DNA of 64,000 nucleotides from assembly GCF_019602855.1 (NCBI RefSeq), contig NZ_CP080766.1, forward strand, positions 1,550,001-1,614,000, in the 5' to 3' direction. The stretch comes from Cupriavidus pinatubonensis. GTDB taxonomy: Bacteria; Pseudomonadota; Gammaproteobacteria; Burkholderiales; Burkholderiaceae. Of the stretch, positions 44,632 through 52,399 are shown piece by piece (the stretch's first letter is position 1; the number at the start of each line of letters is the position of its first letter). The translations under genes and the position numbers were made by a program. The notes beneath the pieces were generated by a model. The model had not been told where the DNA came from and ran no database searches. It saw nothing but the letters and a program-made list of their open reading frames with translations.

Positions 44632-44718
44632 GGGGCGGATTCAGCCAGTGTGTTTGTAGGGTAGGGACGGCCAGCGTCTGCCGGTAGCCCGGATATCAGC
44701 AATCTGTGTGTGGTTGGA

Positions 44719-45777
44719 TCAGGCCGGAAGCGAGACTGGATGCGGGACTGGAAGCGGAATGCCCAGTTGCTGGCCCAGCGCGCCTAGCTCACGGGCAATG
44801 GCGTCTGGCAGTGCGATGCCGTGCGCTCGGCCTTCGCGTTCCAGCGTGTCGCCGCGGTGGCCGGGGAGCCGTGCATCCCCGCCGCCGGCGGCCAGGTAGT
44901 TGCCGGTCCACTGCGCCATGTAGTCGGCGAAGACGCCCTGGCCGGAAAAGGCCTCGGGCTTGACCAGCCAGACAAAGCCGCCCTGACGGCCGACCGCACC
45001 GCCGCTGCCGACGTGGTTGCGCTCTGGCGAGAGCGAATCGGCCGTGGCGGCCAGCGCACCCGCGAGGCACTCCACCATCATGGCGATGCCGATGCCCTTG
45101 TGGCCGCCCGTGGGTAACAGCGACCCGGCGAGTGCGCGTTGCGCGTCGGTGGTCGGCTGACCGTCGGCGTCGAGCGCCCAGCCTTCGGGAATGGGTTTGC
45201 CCTCGCGGGCGGCAAGCAGGATGTGACCGCGCGCGGCGACGCTGCACGCCACATCGAACACGATCGGCGCCTGGCCCGGCAGCGGGCAACCGAAGGCGAT
45301 CGGGTTGTGACCGATGGCGGGGCCGGAAAAGCCTTCCATGCCGAGAACCGGCGGGGTGCGCTGTCCCACCATGCAGAACGCGCCGGCCTCGGCCGCGAGC
45401 AGTGCATGGATGCCAAGTGCGCCAAGGTGGCCGCACGACTGCACCGCGACGAGCACGGAAGCGCTCGATTCCAGTGCTTCCAGACCAAGCCGAACCGCAT
45501 GCGGCCCCGCAACCTGTCCCATGGCACCATCGGCGTCCAGCACGATGCCGCCGGCAAAGGCACGGTGCGACATTGTCGCGCGCGGATTGAAGTCACCGGC
45601 GCGCAGGCGGTCGACGTAAGACGGCACGCGTGTCATGCCATGCGTCTTGTAGCCGCGCAGTTCGCTGCGCACGAGCGCGGCGGCGGCCTCGACGGCATGC
45701 TCGGGCGCCACGCCGCACGATTCGAATACGGCCGACGTCCATTGCTCCAGGCCGTGGACATTCCATCGGGTCGTCAT
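44719..45777 (-). CDS. Ldh-family (malate/L-lactate/sulfolactate type) dehydrogenase
   Basis: This encodes 352 residues. It belongs to the NAD(P)-dependent LDH2/MDH2 group with a non-Rossmann fold. Motifs are RGYKTHGMTRVPSYVDRLRAGDFNP (with the catalytic-site His), SCGHLGALGIHALLAAEAGAF, GFSGPAIGHNPIAFGCPLPG and TGGHKGIGIAMMVECLAGAL. Members oxidise 2-hydroxy acids (malate, ureidoglycolate, sulfolactate as ComC) or reduce the keto acids. The start overlaps the GntR stop (ATGA), so it is the last gene of SAF / UxaA / GntR / Ldh. Confidence 0.9.
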   Translation of the reverse strand: MTTRWNVHGLEQWTSAVFESCGVAPEHAVEAAAALVRSELRGYKTHGMTRVPSYVDRLRAGDFNPRATMSHRAFAGGIVLDADGAMGQVAGPHAVRLGLEALESSASVLVAVQSCGHLGALGIHALLAAEAGAFCMVGQRTPPVLGMEGFSGPAIGHNPIAFGCPLPGQAPIVFDVACSVAARGHILLAAREGKPIPEGWALDADGQPTTDAQRALAGSLLPTGGHKGIGIAMMVECLAGALAATADSLSPERNHVGSGGAVGRQGGFVWLVKPEAFSGQGVFADYMAQWTGNYLAAGGGDARLPGHRGDTLEREGRAHGIALPDAIARELGALGQQLGIPLPVPHPVSLPA

Positions 45778-46478
45778 GACGATTTCTCCCGCACGATCAT
45801 CAGCCGCTCGGTGAACGGCGCGGCATAGACCGACTGGTAGTAGAGCGGCTGGTCGCGCAGCGTGTAGCCGCGCATTTCCATGATGAAGGCCGGAGCCTCG
45901 GGGTCGATGCCAAGCTGGCGCGCGACCGTTGCCGGCGGCTTTTCAAAGCGGATCCACTGGTCCACGCGCAGCGTCGGCAGCGACAGGCGCTGGCCGATCA
46001 GCTCGCGCAGGTTCTTTTCCAGTGCCTCGCGGTCCAGGCCGCCCAATTGGGCGAAGTCTTCCTCGCGCAGCCAGAACTCGCTGTACAGGTCAAAGCGGCC
46101 GCCGACGTTGATCACGCGCTCGATGCGCACGTAGCCATCGCCTTCGAGGAAGTCTGCCCACGGCCCCTTCTTCTTGATGCGCTTGACCGAGCGCGCGTGG
46201 ACGTACGACGGCAGTTCGTTGCCCTCTTCGTCGCGGAAGCGCAGGTAGCGTACGTCCGCCGGCGCGACGCGCGTACCGGATACGAACGTGCCGCGCCCCT
46301 GCTCGCGCGTGATCAGTCCTGAGTGCGTCAGCCGGATCAGCGCTTTCTGAATGGTGCCGACGCTTACGCCGTGCATGGCGGCCAGCTCTGCCTCTGACGG
46401 CAGGCGGTCGCCCTCGCGCAGGGCGCCGGATTCGATGGAGCGGATGATCGCGTCGGAGACGCTGTTCAGTTTGGTCAT
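45774..46478 (-). CDS. GntR family regulator with UTRA (HutC) domain
   Basis: This encodes 234 residues. The N-terminal winged helix is residues ~5-68 (REGDRLPSEAELAAMHGVSVGTIQKALIRLTHSGLITREQGRGTFV). The C-terminal UTRA sensor spans ~90-230 (FWLREEDFAQLGGL, PLYYQSVYAAPFTERLMIV). It probably represses the operon in which it is encoded until a pathway intermediate binds. It lies 6 bases after the UxaA gene. Candidate operators are the TATATAGAAGT direct repeats at 48033-48056 in the divergent control region. Confidence 0.93.
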   Translation of the reverse strand: MTKLNSVSDAIIRSIESGALREGDRLPSEAELAAMHGVSVGTIQKALIRLTHSGLITREQGRGTFVSGTRVAPADVRYLRFRDEEGNELPSYVHARSVKRIKKKGPWADFLEGDGYVRIERVINVGGRFDLYSEFWLREEDFAQLGGLDREALEKNLRELIGQRLSLPTLRVDQWIRFEKPPATVARQLGIDPEAPAFIMEMRGYTLRDQPLYYQSVYAAPFTERLMIVREKSS

Positions 46479-46484
46479 GGTTGC

Positions 46485-47639
46485 TCAGAGGCTCAGTGCG
46501 AATCGACTGATCGCGGTCTCCCGGACATCGAGCACCTCGCTGGTCAGCTGCGTGCCCGATGCGATATCCATCGCATAGGCATACAGCTGCTCGCCAAGGT
46601 CGGAGATCTTCTCTCCGTGCTGCAGGACGCCGCTCACGTCGAAATCTATGTTGTCGGCCATGGTCTGCAGCGTATTGACGTTGCCGCACACCTTGACGGT
46701 CGGTGCCACCATGCTGCCGATCGGGTTGCCCACGCCCGTGCCGAAAAACGTGAGCTGGCACCCGCCGGCGGCAAGCGCAGTCAGATTTTCCACTGCCGCG
46801 GCCGGTGCGTCCATGAAATGCAGCCCCGGCTTGCGCGGCGCCTCGCCGTAGCGCAGCACGCCCACCAGTGGCGTGCTGCCGGCCTTGGCCATGGCGCCCA
46901 GCGCTTTTTCCTCGACGGTGGTCAGACCGCCGCGCTTGTTGTCGGGCGAAGGCTGGTCTTCGCGCATGTCGACGCCGCGCGAGATCGCGAGGTTTTCCAT
47001 ATTGCGCACCGCAGTGACGAAGGCCTCGCGCACGCGGCCGTCAGCGGCGCGTTCGGCAAACAGGTGATCGGCGCCAATGAATTCCGAGGTCTCCGAGATG
47101 ATGACAGTGCCGCCTTCGGCGATCACCATATCCGCCATGCGTCCGATGACCGGATTGCAGCTCAGGCCCGAGGTGGTATCCGATCCGCCGCATTCCACAC
47201 CGATTACCAGCGACGATACCGGGCACGGCACGCGGCGCGCACGCGACGCGGCCAGCGACAGGCGGGCCGCCTTGCGCGTGCCTTCGGCGATGCAGTCAAC
47301 AGTGCCGTTGGGCTGCAGGTGCACGCGTTCGACCGGTTTGCCGGCAGCCTGGATGCGGCGCGCCACTTCTTCCGTGGACGAGGGCTCCAGGCCAACCAGC
47401 AGTACCGAGGCGATATTGGGGTTGCGGCCCAGCCCGGCCAGCTGCTCGAAGGCGAAATCCAGGTCGGCGCCGAACTGGCCGCGCACGAACAGCGTAGTGA
47501 CCGGGATGCAGCCGCCCACGGTGCGCGCAATGGTGCGCGTCACAGGGTTGCAGTTATCCATGACCGAAACGACGGCGACCCAGTTGCGCACGCCGACCGC
47601 GCCGTTTTCGCGCGGATATCCGAGAAAGGTGGTTGCCAT
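46485..47639 (-). CDS. UxaA-family dehydratase/lyase, large subunit
   Basis: This encodes 384 residues. It begins MATTFLGYPRENGAVGVRNW, the standard start of the altronate-dehydratase-type C domain. Conserved Cys and Asn sites are VMDNCNPVTR, GVECGGSDTTSGLSCNPVIG and KVCGNVNTLQTM, which probably hold the iron-sulfur or metal centre. Family members dehydrate sugar acids (altronate, galactarate) or split 3-sulfolactate (SuyB). The SAF small subunit 5 bases upstream matches the UxaA/SuyA two-gene arrangement. With an Ldh-type dehydrogenase in the operon, a 2-hydroxy-acid substrate is likely; sugar acid or sulfolactate cannot be told apart here. Confidence 0.9.
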   Translation of the reverse strand: MATTFLGYPRENGAVGVRNWVAVVSVMDNCNPVTRTIARTVGGCIPVTTLFVRGQFGADLDFAFEQLAGLGRNPNIASVLLVGLEPSSTEEVARRIQAAGKPVERVHLQPNGTVDCIAEGTRKAARLSLAASRARRVPCPVSSLVIGVECGGSDTTSGLSCNPVIGRMADMVIAEGGTVIISETSEFIGADHLFAERAADGRVREAFVTAVRNMENLAISRGVDMREDQPSPDNKRGGLTTVEEKALGAMAKAGSTPLVGVLRYGEAPRKPGLHFMDAPAAAVENLTALAAGGCQLTFFGTGVGNPIGSMVAPTVKVCGNVNTLQTMADNIDFDVSGVLQHGEKISDLGEQLYAYAMDIASGTQLTSEVLDVRETAISRFALSL

Positions 47640-47644
47640 CTGTG

Positions 47645-47935
47645 TCAGCCCTTGTGCAGGTCGCCGCGCGCGCGCGCCGATTCGATGTTGTGAACGTGCA
47701 TGTGTTCGCCGGCCCGGATCATATGGCTGGCGCGGCCGATGACCTGGCCGTACTTGACGATGTCGACGCCCGAAGGCGTGTCGGTGATGCAAATCTTGTG
47801 GCCGAAGGGCACGTCCTGCAGCAGGACCAGTCTTCCTGATCGCTCGCCTTCCAGGGCGCACGCTTCTCCGGCGTGGCCCGCGTCCAGCAGCGTGGCCACA
47901 TTGTCGGTCGGGTTCAGTACGATAGCTCGGGGCAT
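47645..47935 (-). CDS. SAF-domain small subunit (UxaA N-terminal/SuyA-like)
   Basis: This encodes 96 residues. The SAF fold is visible: MPRAIVLNPTDNVATLLDAG, then VPFGHKICITDTPSGVDIVKYGQVIGRA and a His-rich IRAGEHMHVHNIES at the C-terminal strand. The GxHIHxHN-like motif is typical of the small subunit or N-terminal domain of altronate dehydratase and sulfolactate sulfo-lyase. AGGAG precedes the ATG. First gene of the operon; pairs with the large subunit 5 bases downstream. Confidence 0.92.
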   Translation of the reverse strand: MPRAIVLNPTDNVATLLDAGHAGEACALEGERSGRLVLLQDVPFGHKICITDTPSGVDIVKYGQVIGRASHMIRAGEHMHVHNIESARARGDLHKG

Positions 47936-48032
47936 TGATCAACTCCTGTATAGGTGTTGAGATGCAATGTAGAGAATTGCACAATGCTTAGTCAAGGCAA
48001 ATCGCGTATCCCCCCGAGAAAACCACTACTCT

Positions 48033-48056
48033 TATATAGAAGTCCTATATAGAAGT
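48033..48056. promoter_or_regulatory. Direct repeat, candidate GntR operator
   Basis: TATATAGAAGT occurs twice, at 48033-48043 and 48046-48056, separated by CC, in the divergent region between the SAF gene and the unknown gene at 48141. AT-rich and unlike surrounding DNA; a likely regulator site. Confidence 0.55.
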
Positions 48057-48057
48057 T

Positions 48058-48096
48058 GTTGACATCGGCTTGCGGCGTGTCTATCGTCATGTCAAC
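48058..48096 (+). promoter_or_regulatory. Sigma-70 promoter with flanking inverted repeat
   Basis: TTGACA (48059-48064), 17-base spacer, TATCGT (48082-48087), pointing to the gene at 48141. The -35 lies inside GTTGACAT (48058-48065), which is repeated inverted as ATGTCAAC (48089-48096), so a regulator could bridge the promoter. Confidence 0.6.
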
Positions 48097-48140
48097 GGCG
48101 CCGCGGTTTTGCGCCGATGTGATTCAACAAAGGAGTCAGC

Positions 48141-48602
48141 ATGAAGGTGGTGTCACACCTGGAAAAGATTGCGAAGCTTCAGGCACTGCGCGACCGCCTG
48201 GATCCGCTCGATGATTTCGAGCTGTGGTTCTGGGCCGGCATGACGGCCGGCACGCATGCGGTCAATGCAGCGCTGCATCAGGCAGGCGTCACGCTGGACG
48301 ACAACATGTTCGCCACGCAGCCCGGCGTGTATCTGGTGCCCCAAGCGGACGGCAAGCTGCAGGCGGCGTTCCGGCCGCTTGGCGACGTGCTGCATGTCGG
48401 GCGCCCGAAAGTGGAGGCACCGGTGCCCGCCGACATCGCCGCGATGATGGAAGACATGGAGCGCATCGAGCATTACCGCGACCCGTGCTTGCGCGAAGGC
48501 CTGGTCCCGACCGAGGCCATTGCCCGCAGCTGCGACACGGCGCTGCGGCATTGCCTGGATTTGCTGGCGACGCGCATGGAGGGGAGTGCACATGGACATT
48601 GA
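48141..48602 (+). CDS. Unknown small protein A of a related pair
   Basis: This encodes 153 residues, AAAGGAG upstream. No signal peptide and no recognised domain; mostly helical by composition. Key segment: LDDFELWFWAGMTAGTHAVNAALHQAGVT (~24-52), which shares AGTHxxNxxLH with the next protein. A middle section (VGRPKVEAPVPADIAAMMEDMERIEHYRDPCLREG) is absent from the partner. It starts the ten-gene unit that continues with a quinone reductase, a TauD-type dioxygenase and the transhydrogenase. It may be a subunit or chaperone of one of these; function unknown. Confidence 0.75.
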   Translation: MKVVSHLEKIAKLQALRDRLDPLDDFELWFWAGMTAGTHAVNAALHQAGVTLDDNMFATQPGVYLVPQADGKLQAAFRPLGDVLHVGRPKVEAPVPADIAAMMEDMERIEHYRDPCLREGLVPTEAIARSCDTALRHCLDLLATRMEGSAHGH

Positions 48603-48957
48603 AGGACACCTCGGCATCGCGCGCCGCATCGAGGCATCGCTGCAGAAATGCGGACCGGCCGACTACGAGATGACCATCGAGGCCGCGATGCTCGCCGGCA
48701 CGCACTGGCTGAACGTGCTGCTTCACAAGCTTGGCACCACGCCGGCGCAGCAGGACGTGTTCCACACGTACCTGCTGACCGTCAACGAGTTCCGGCGGCT
48801 GACGGTGGCGGCGGAAAAGCCGCTGGCGGCGCTGGCGGCCATCGAGGACACGCGTGCGCCGTTTGTGCGGGGCAATCATCCCGGCGGAGAAGCCGCGGCC
48901 GAACGTGCGCTGACGCTGCTTTCGCTGATCCGTGCGACGGCGCTCGGCCAGGCGTGA
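48592..48957 (+). CDS. Unknown small protein B of a related pair
   Basis: This encodes 121 residues. The ATG at 48592 has GGAGGGGAG just upstream and overlaps the end of protein A by 11 bases. Segment DYEMTIEAAMLAGTHWLNVLLHKLGTT (~23-50) parallels protein A (AGTHxxNxxLH). Both end in a helical Leu/Ala-rich segment (ERALTLLSLIRATA here). The order and overlap suggest a heterodimer made from a duplicated gene. No known family is claimed. Confidence 0.75.
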   Translation: MDIEGHLGIARRIEASLQKCGPADYEMTIEAAMLAGTHWLNVLLHKLGTTPAQQDVFHTYLLTVNEFRRLTVAAEKPLAALAAIEDTRAPFVRGNHPGGEAAAERALTLLSLIRATALGQA

Positions 48958-49008
48958 GACAGCAAGGAATCAGTCAGTAATCGAACGAAACAAAGCAAGG
49001 AGCCAACA

Positions 49009-49980
49009 GTGAAGGCAATTCGTGTGGTGCCGGGCCCGGAGGGCGGCAAGGTCGAGGTGCAGGATATTCCGGTTCCCGTCGCGGGGCCGGGCCAGGTGCT
49101 GGTCAGGGTTCGTGCATCGGGCCTGAACCGCGGTGAGATTAACCAGGCGAAGGAGTTGCGTACCGGCAATACCATCACCACCGGCGTCGAGTTCGCGGGC
49201 GAGGTGGCCGAAGTCGGTGAAGGCGTGCACGGCTGGCGCAAGGGCGACCGCGTCATGGGGCACGGCAAGGGCTGCCAGGCTGAATATGTCGTTTCCGATC
49301 CGATGGCGCTGATCGCCGTGCCGGACGGCATGTCGTGGATCGATGCCGCCGCGTTTCCGAATGTCTTTATCACGGCACACGACGCGCTGGTGGTGAACGG
49401 CCAGCTCAAGCAGGGCGAGTCGGTGCTGGTCAACGGTGCGTCGGGCGGCGTGGCGATGGCTGCCATCCAGATCGCGTCGCTGATGGGCGCCAAACCGGTG
49501 ATTGCCCAGTCGCGTTCGGCCGCCAAGCTCGACAAGCTCAGCCAGTACGGTGTGGACGTCTGCATCGATTCGTCGAAGGACGACCAGGTCGAAAAGGTGA
49601 TGGAGGCGACCGGCAACAAGGGCGTCGACGTCATCATCGACACGGTCGGCGGGCCGGTGTTCGAAGCCAATATGAAGAGCCTTGCCGTTCAGGGGCGCCT
49701 GGTGAACATCGCGCGGCTAGGCTCGGCCACGGCGCAGATCGACCTGGCCCAGCTATGGCTCAAGCGTCTGCACCTGATCGGCGTGACGTTCCGTACCCGC
49801 ACCGAGCAGGAGCGGCTCGAATGCATCCAGGCGTGCGCGCGCGACATGCTGCCGTTCCTGCGTGCCGGCCGCGTGCGGCTGCCGATCGACCGTACCTTTG
49901 CCATGACCGATATCCACGCGGCGCACGCATACATGAAGCAGGACCAGCACGTCGGCAAGATCGTGCTGCTGGTCGACTGA
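49009..49980 (+). CDS. Zinc-type quinone oxidoreductase (MDR superfamily)
   Basis: This encodes 323 residues, GTG start with AAGGAG 6 bases upstream. GroES-like N-domain (VRVRASGLNRGEINQAKEL), then the Rossmann NADP-binding stretch VLVNGASGGVAMAAIQIASLMGAKPV (~137-162) of the AXXGXXG type found in quinone reductases. The catalytic zinc Cys/His set of alcohol dehydrogenases is absent, so it is a zinc-free QOR-like NADPH-dependent reductase. It could reduce a quinone or an enone product of the pathway. It shares the transcription unit with the dioxygenase and the NADPH-making transhydrogenase. Confidence 0.9.
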   Translation: MKAIRVVPGPEGGKVEVQDIPVPVAGPGQVLVRVRASGLNRGEINQAKELRTGNTITTGVEFAGEVAEVGEGVHGWRKGDRVMGHGKGCQAEYVVSDPMALIAVPDGMSWIDAAAFPNVFITAHDALVVNGQLKQGESVLVNGASGGVAMAAIQIASLMGAKPVIAQSRSAAKLDKLSQYGVDVCIDSSKDDQVEKVMEATGNKGVDVIIDTVGGPVFEANMKSLAVQGRLVNIARLGSATAQIDLAQLWLKRLHLIGVTFRTRTEQERLECIQACARDMLPFLRAGRVRLPIDRTFAMTDIHAAHAYMKQDQHVGKIVLLVD

Positions 49981-50005
49981 ATCCACCGATAGAAGAGGAG
50001 ACATC

Positions 50006-50800
50006 ATGACCATTGAAATCAAGCCGCTGACCGGTTCGGTCGGTGCATCCGTGACCGGCGTCAACCTGAACGACCCGATCAACGACGCCACCTTCAAGGT
50101 GCTGCACCAGGCGTTCCTCGAACACGGCATGCTCGTGTTCCGCGGCCAGTTCCTGCAGCCCGCTGCGCAGGTGGCCTTCGCCCGGCTGTGGGGCACGCCC
50201 GTGCAGGGCAACCCGCTGCTCAAGGGGCTGGCGGAGTTCCCGGAACTGTTTCAGGTCACCAAGATTCCGAAGGAGACCGCCTCGACCGAGGCCTGGCACT
50301 CGGACTCGATCTACACCGCGGTGCCGCCGAAGATCTCGATCCTGTCGGGCGTCACGATTCCCATCGGCGGCGACACCATGTGGTGCAACCAGTATCTCTC
50401 GTACGAACGCCTGTCGCCGGTCATGCAGCGCCTGATCGAGGGCCTGCGCGCACGCTTCTCCGGCGCGCGCCTGGCCAAGATGACGGGCTCGGACAAGGTG
50501 CCATCGGCGGTGCACCCGATCGTGCGCACGCATCCGGAGACGGGCCGCAAGGCACTGTACGTCGGCCATCCGGACACCGCCGAATGCATCGAAGGCATGA
50601 CCGAGGCCGAGAGCCGTCCGCTGCTCGACTTCCTGTACGAGCATTCGGTCACGCCGGACAACGTCTACCGCCACATGTGGCAGGAAGGCGATGTGGTGAT
50701 GTGGGACAACCGCTGCACCATGCACTACGCCGTCCATGACTACGGCAATGCCGAGCGCGTACTCAACCGCGTGACGCTCGAAGGCGAAGTGCCCAACTGA
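50006..50800 (+). CDS. TauD/TfdA family Fe(II)/2-oxoglutarate dioxygenase
   Basis: This encodes 264 residues. Iron ligands: His98 and Asp100 in EAWHSDS, and distal His240 in WDNRCTMHYAVHDY. The 2-oxoglutarate-binding Arg is expected in ERVLNRVTLEG near residue 255. N-terminal GASVTGVNLNDPINDATFKVLHQAFLEHGMLVFRGQ is typical. The family hydroxylates or cleaves sulfonates, phenoxyacids, carnitine precursors and related acids, with succinate and CO2 as by-products. The substrate here is unknown. Start has GAAGAGGAGACATC upstream, 25 bases after the reductase stop. Confidence 0.92.
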   Translation: MTIEIKPLTGSVGASVTGVNLNDPINDATFKVLHQAFLEHGMLVFRGQFLQPAAQVAFARLWGTPVQGNPLLKGLAEFPELFQVTKIPKETASTEAWHSDSIYTAVPPKISILSGVTIPIGGDTMWCNQYLSYERLSPVMQRLIEGLRARFSGARLAKMTGSDKVPSAVHPIVRTHPETGRKALYVGHPDTAECIEGMTEAESRPLLDFLYEHSVTPDNVYRHMWQEGDVVMWDNRCTMHYAVHDYGNAERVLNRVTLEGEVPN

Positions 50801-50904
50801 GCGGCACGAACCGACCGGCACCGCAGGCGGCACTGGCCCCACGCGGTGTCCGGCGCGCAGCGTCCCCATGCTGGTTGGCGCGGCGGATCACAGGAGATGG
50901 AACC

Positions 50905-52023
50905 ATGCAGATAGGCATCCCGACTGAAACTCGGGCGGGAGAGGCGCGCGTCGCCGCTACGCCGGAGACAGTCAAGAAATACGTCGCACAAGGCCACAAG
51001 GTCGTGGTGCAGGCGGGCGCGGGCTTGCGTGCCAGCCAGACCGATAGCGCCTATGAGGCGGCCGGTGCGACGATCGGCACCGCCGCCGACGCGCTCGGCG
51101 CGCCGCTCGTGCTCAAGGTGCGCGCACCTGAGAGCGCCGAACTGGCGCAGATGAAGTCCGGCGCCGTGCTGGTGGGCATGCTCAACCCGTTCGATACCGA
51201 GAACAACGCGCGCATGACCGCCGCCGGCATCACCGCCTTCGCGCTCGAAGCGGCACCGCGCACCACGCGTGCGCAGAGCATGGACGTGCTGTCCTCGCAG
51301 GCGAACATCGCCGGCTACAAGGCCGTGCTGGTCGCAGCGCATCACTACCAGCGCTTCATGCCGATGCTGATGACCGCCGCGGGCACCGTCAAGGCCGCGC
51401 GCGTGCTGATCCTCGGTGCCGGCGTGGCGGGCTTGCAGGCGATCGCCACGGCCAAGCGCCTCGGTGCGGTAATCGAAGCCTCGGACGTGCGCCCGGCCGT
51501 GAAGGAGCAGATCGAATCGCTCGGCGGCAAGTTCCTCGACGTGCCGTTCGTGACCGACGAAGAGCGCGAGATCGCGCAAGGTGTCGGCGGTTATGCGCGG
51601 CCAATGCCGCCGGACTGGATGAAGCGCCAGGCCGAGCTGGTGCACCAGCGTGCGATCCAGGCCGACATCATCATCACCACCGCGCTGATCCCCGGCCGCA
51701 AGGCACCGGTTCTGCTGCACGAAGCCACCGTGCAGCAGATGAAGCCGGGCTCGGTGGTGGTCGACCTGGCCGCCGCGCAAGGCGGCAACTGCCCGCTGAC
51801 CGTGGCCGACGAAGTGGTCGAGCGCCATGGCGTGATCTTCGTGGGCCATACGAATCTGGCCAGCATGGTCGCCGCAGACGCCTCGGCGCTGTACGCGCGC
51901 AACGTGCTGGACTTCCTCAAGCTGGTCATCGACAAGGACGGCCAGTTCTCGCTCAACCTCGAAGACGACATCGTCGCGGCTTGCCTGATGACGCGGCGCG
52001 AAGAAGCGGCGCTGGCCGGTTAA
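50905..52023 (+). CDS. pntAA: Transhydrogenase alpha subunit, NAD-binding part
   Basis: This encodes 372 residues. It is the soluble domain I of proton-translocating transhydrogenase, which carries out hydride transfer between NAD(H) and NADP(H) driven by the proton gradient. Seen: IGIPTETRAGEARVAATPETV, RTTRAQSMDVLSSQANIAGYKAV, the Rossmann motif VLILGAGVAGLQAI (~170-183) and ALIPGRKAPVLL. The ATG at 50905 has AGGAGATGG upstream; codons before it to 50875 are not used. Split from the membrane part of the alpha subunit, as in Rhodospirillum-type three-gene systems. Confidence 0.96.
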   Translation: MQIGIPTETRAGEARVAATPETVKKYVAQGHKVVVQAGAGLRASQTDSAYEAAGATIGTAADALGAPLVLKVRAPESAELAQMKSGAVLVGMLNPFDTENNARMTAAGITAFALEAAPRTTRAQSMDVLSSQANIAGYKAVLVAAHHYQRFMPMLMTAAGTVKAARVLILGAGVAGLQAIATAKRLGAVIEASDVRPAVKEQIESLGGKFLDVPFVTDEEREIAQGVGGYARPMPPDWMKRQAELVHQRAIQADIIITTALIPGRKAPVLLHEATVQQMKPGSVVVDLAAAQGGNCPLTVADEVVERHGVIFVGHTNLASMVAADASALYARNVLDFLKLVIDKDGQFSLNLEDDIVAACLMTRREEAALAG

Positions 52024-52033
52024 GGAGACAACC

Positions 52034-52399
52034 ATGGAAATGGTGAACCACACGGTGATCAACCTGATCATCTTCGTGCTGGCGATCTACGTGGGCTACC
52101 ACGTGGTGTGGACGGTCACGCCCGCGCTGCACACGCCGCTGATGGCGGTAACCAATGCGATCTCGGCCATCATCATCGTCGGTGCGATGCTGGCCGCTGG
52201 CCTGACTGAAGGCGGCGTGGGCCGCGCGATGGGCACGCTTGCGGTGGCACTGGCTGCGGTCAACGTGTTCGGCGGCTTCCTCGTCACGCAGCGCATGCTC
52301 GAGATGTTCCGCAAGAAGGCGCCGAAGGTGAAGGCCGAGGCGCAGCCCGCAAAGACGCCCGCGCATGCCGGCGGAGAACTGGTGGAGATGCCGCGATGA
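52034..52399 (+). CDS. pntAB: Transhydrogenase alpha subunit, membrane part
   Basis: This encodes 121 residues with four hydrophobic segments (NLIIFVLAIYVGYHVVW, LMAVTNAISAIIIVGAMLAAGL, AMGTLAVALAAVNVFGGFLVTQRML) and a Lys/Pro-rich C-terminal tail. It is the second half of PntA. It follows pntAA by 10 bases (AAGGAGACAACC before the ATG) and its stop overlaps the pntB start (ATGA). Confidence 0.94.
   Translation: MEMVNHTVINLIIFVLAIYVGYHVVWTVTPALHTPLMAVTNAISAIIIVGAMLAAGLTEGGVGRAMGTLAVALAAVNVFGGFLVTQRMLEMFRKKAPKVKAEAQPAKTPAHAGGELVEMPR

Noticed and set aside
41116..44664. Very long open frame (1182 codons) on the plus strand
   Set aside because: It is the antisense shadow of the indolepyruvate oxidoreductase gene in high-GC DNA; its composition is His/Arg/Ala-rich and it has no recognisable domain.
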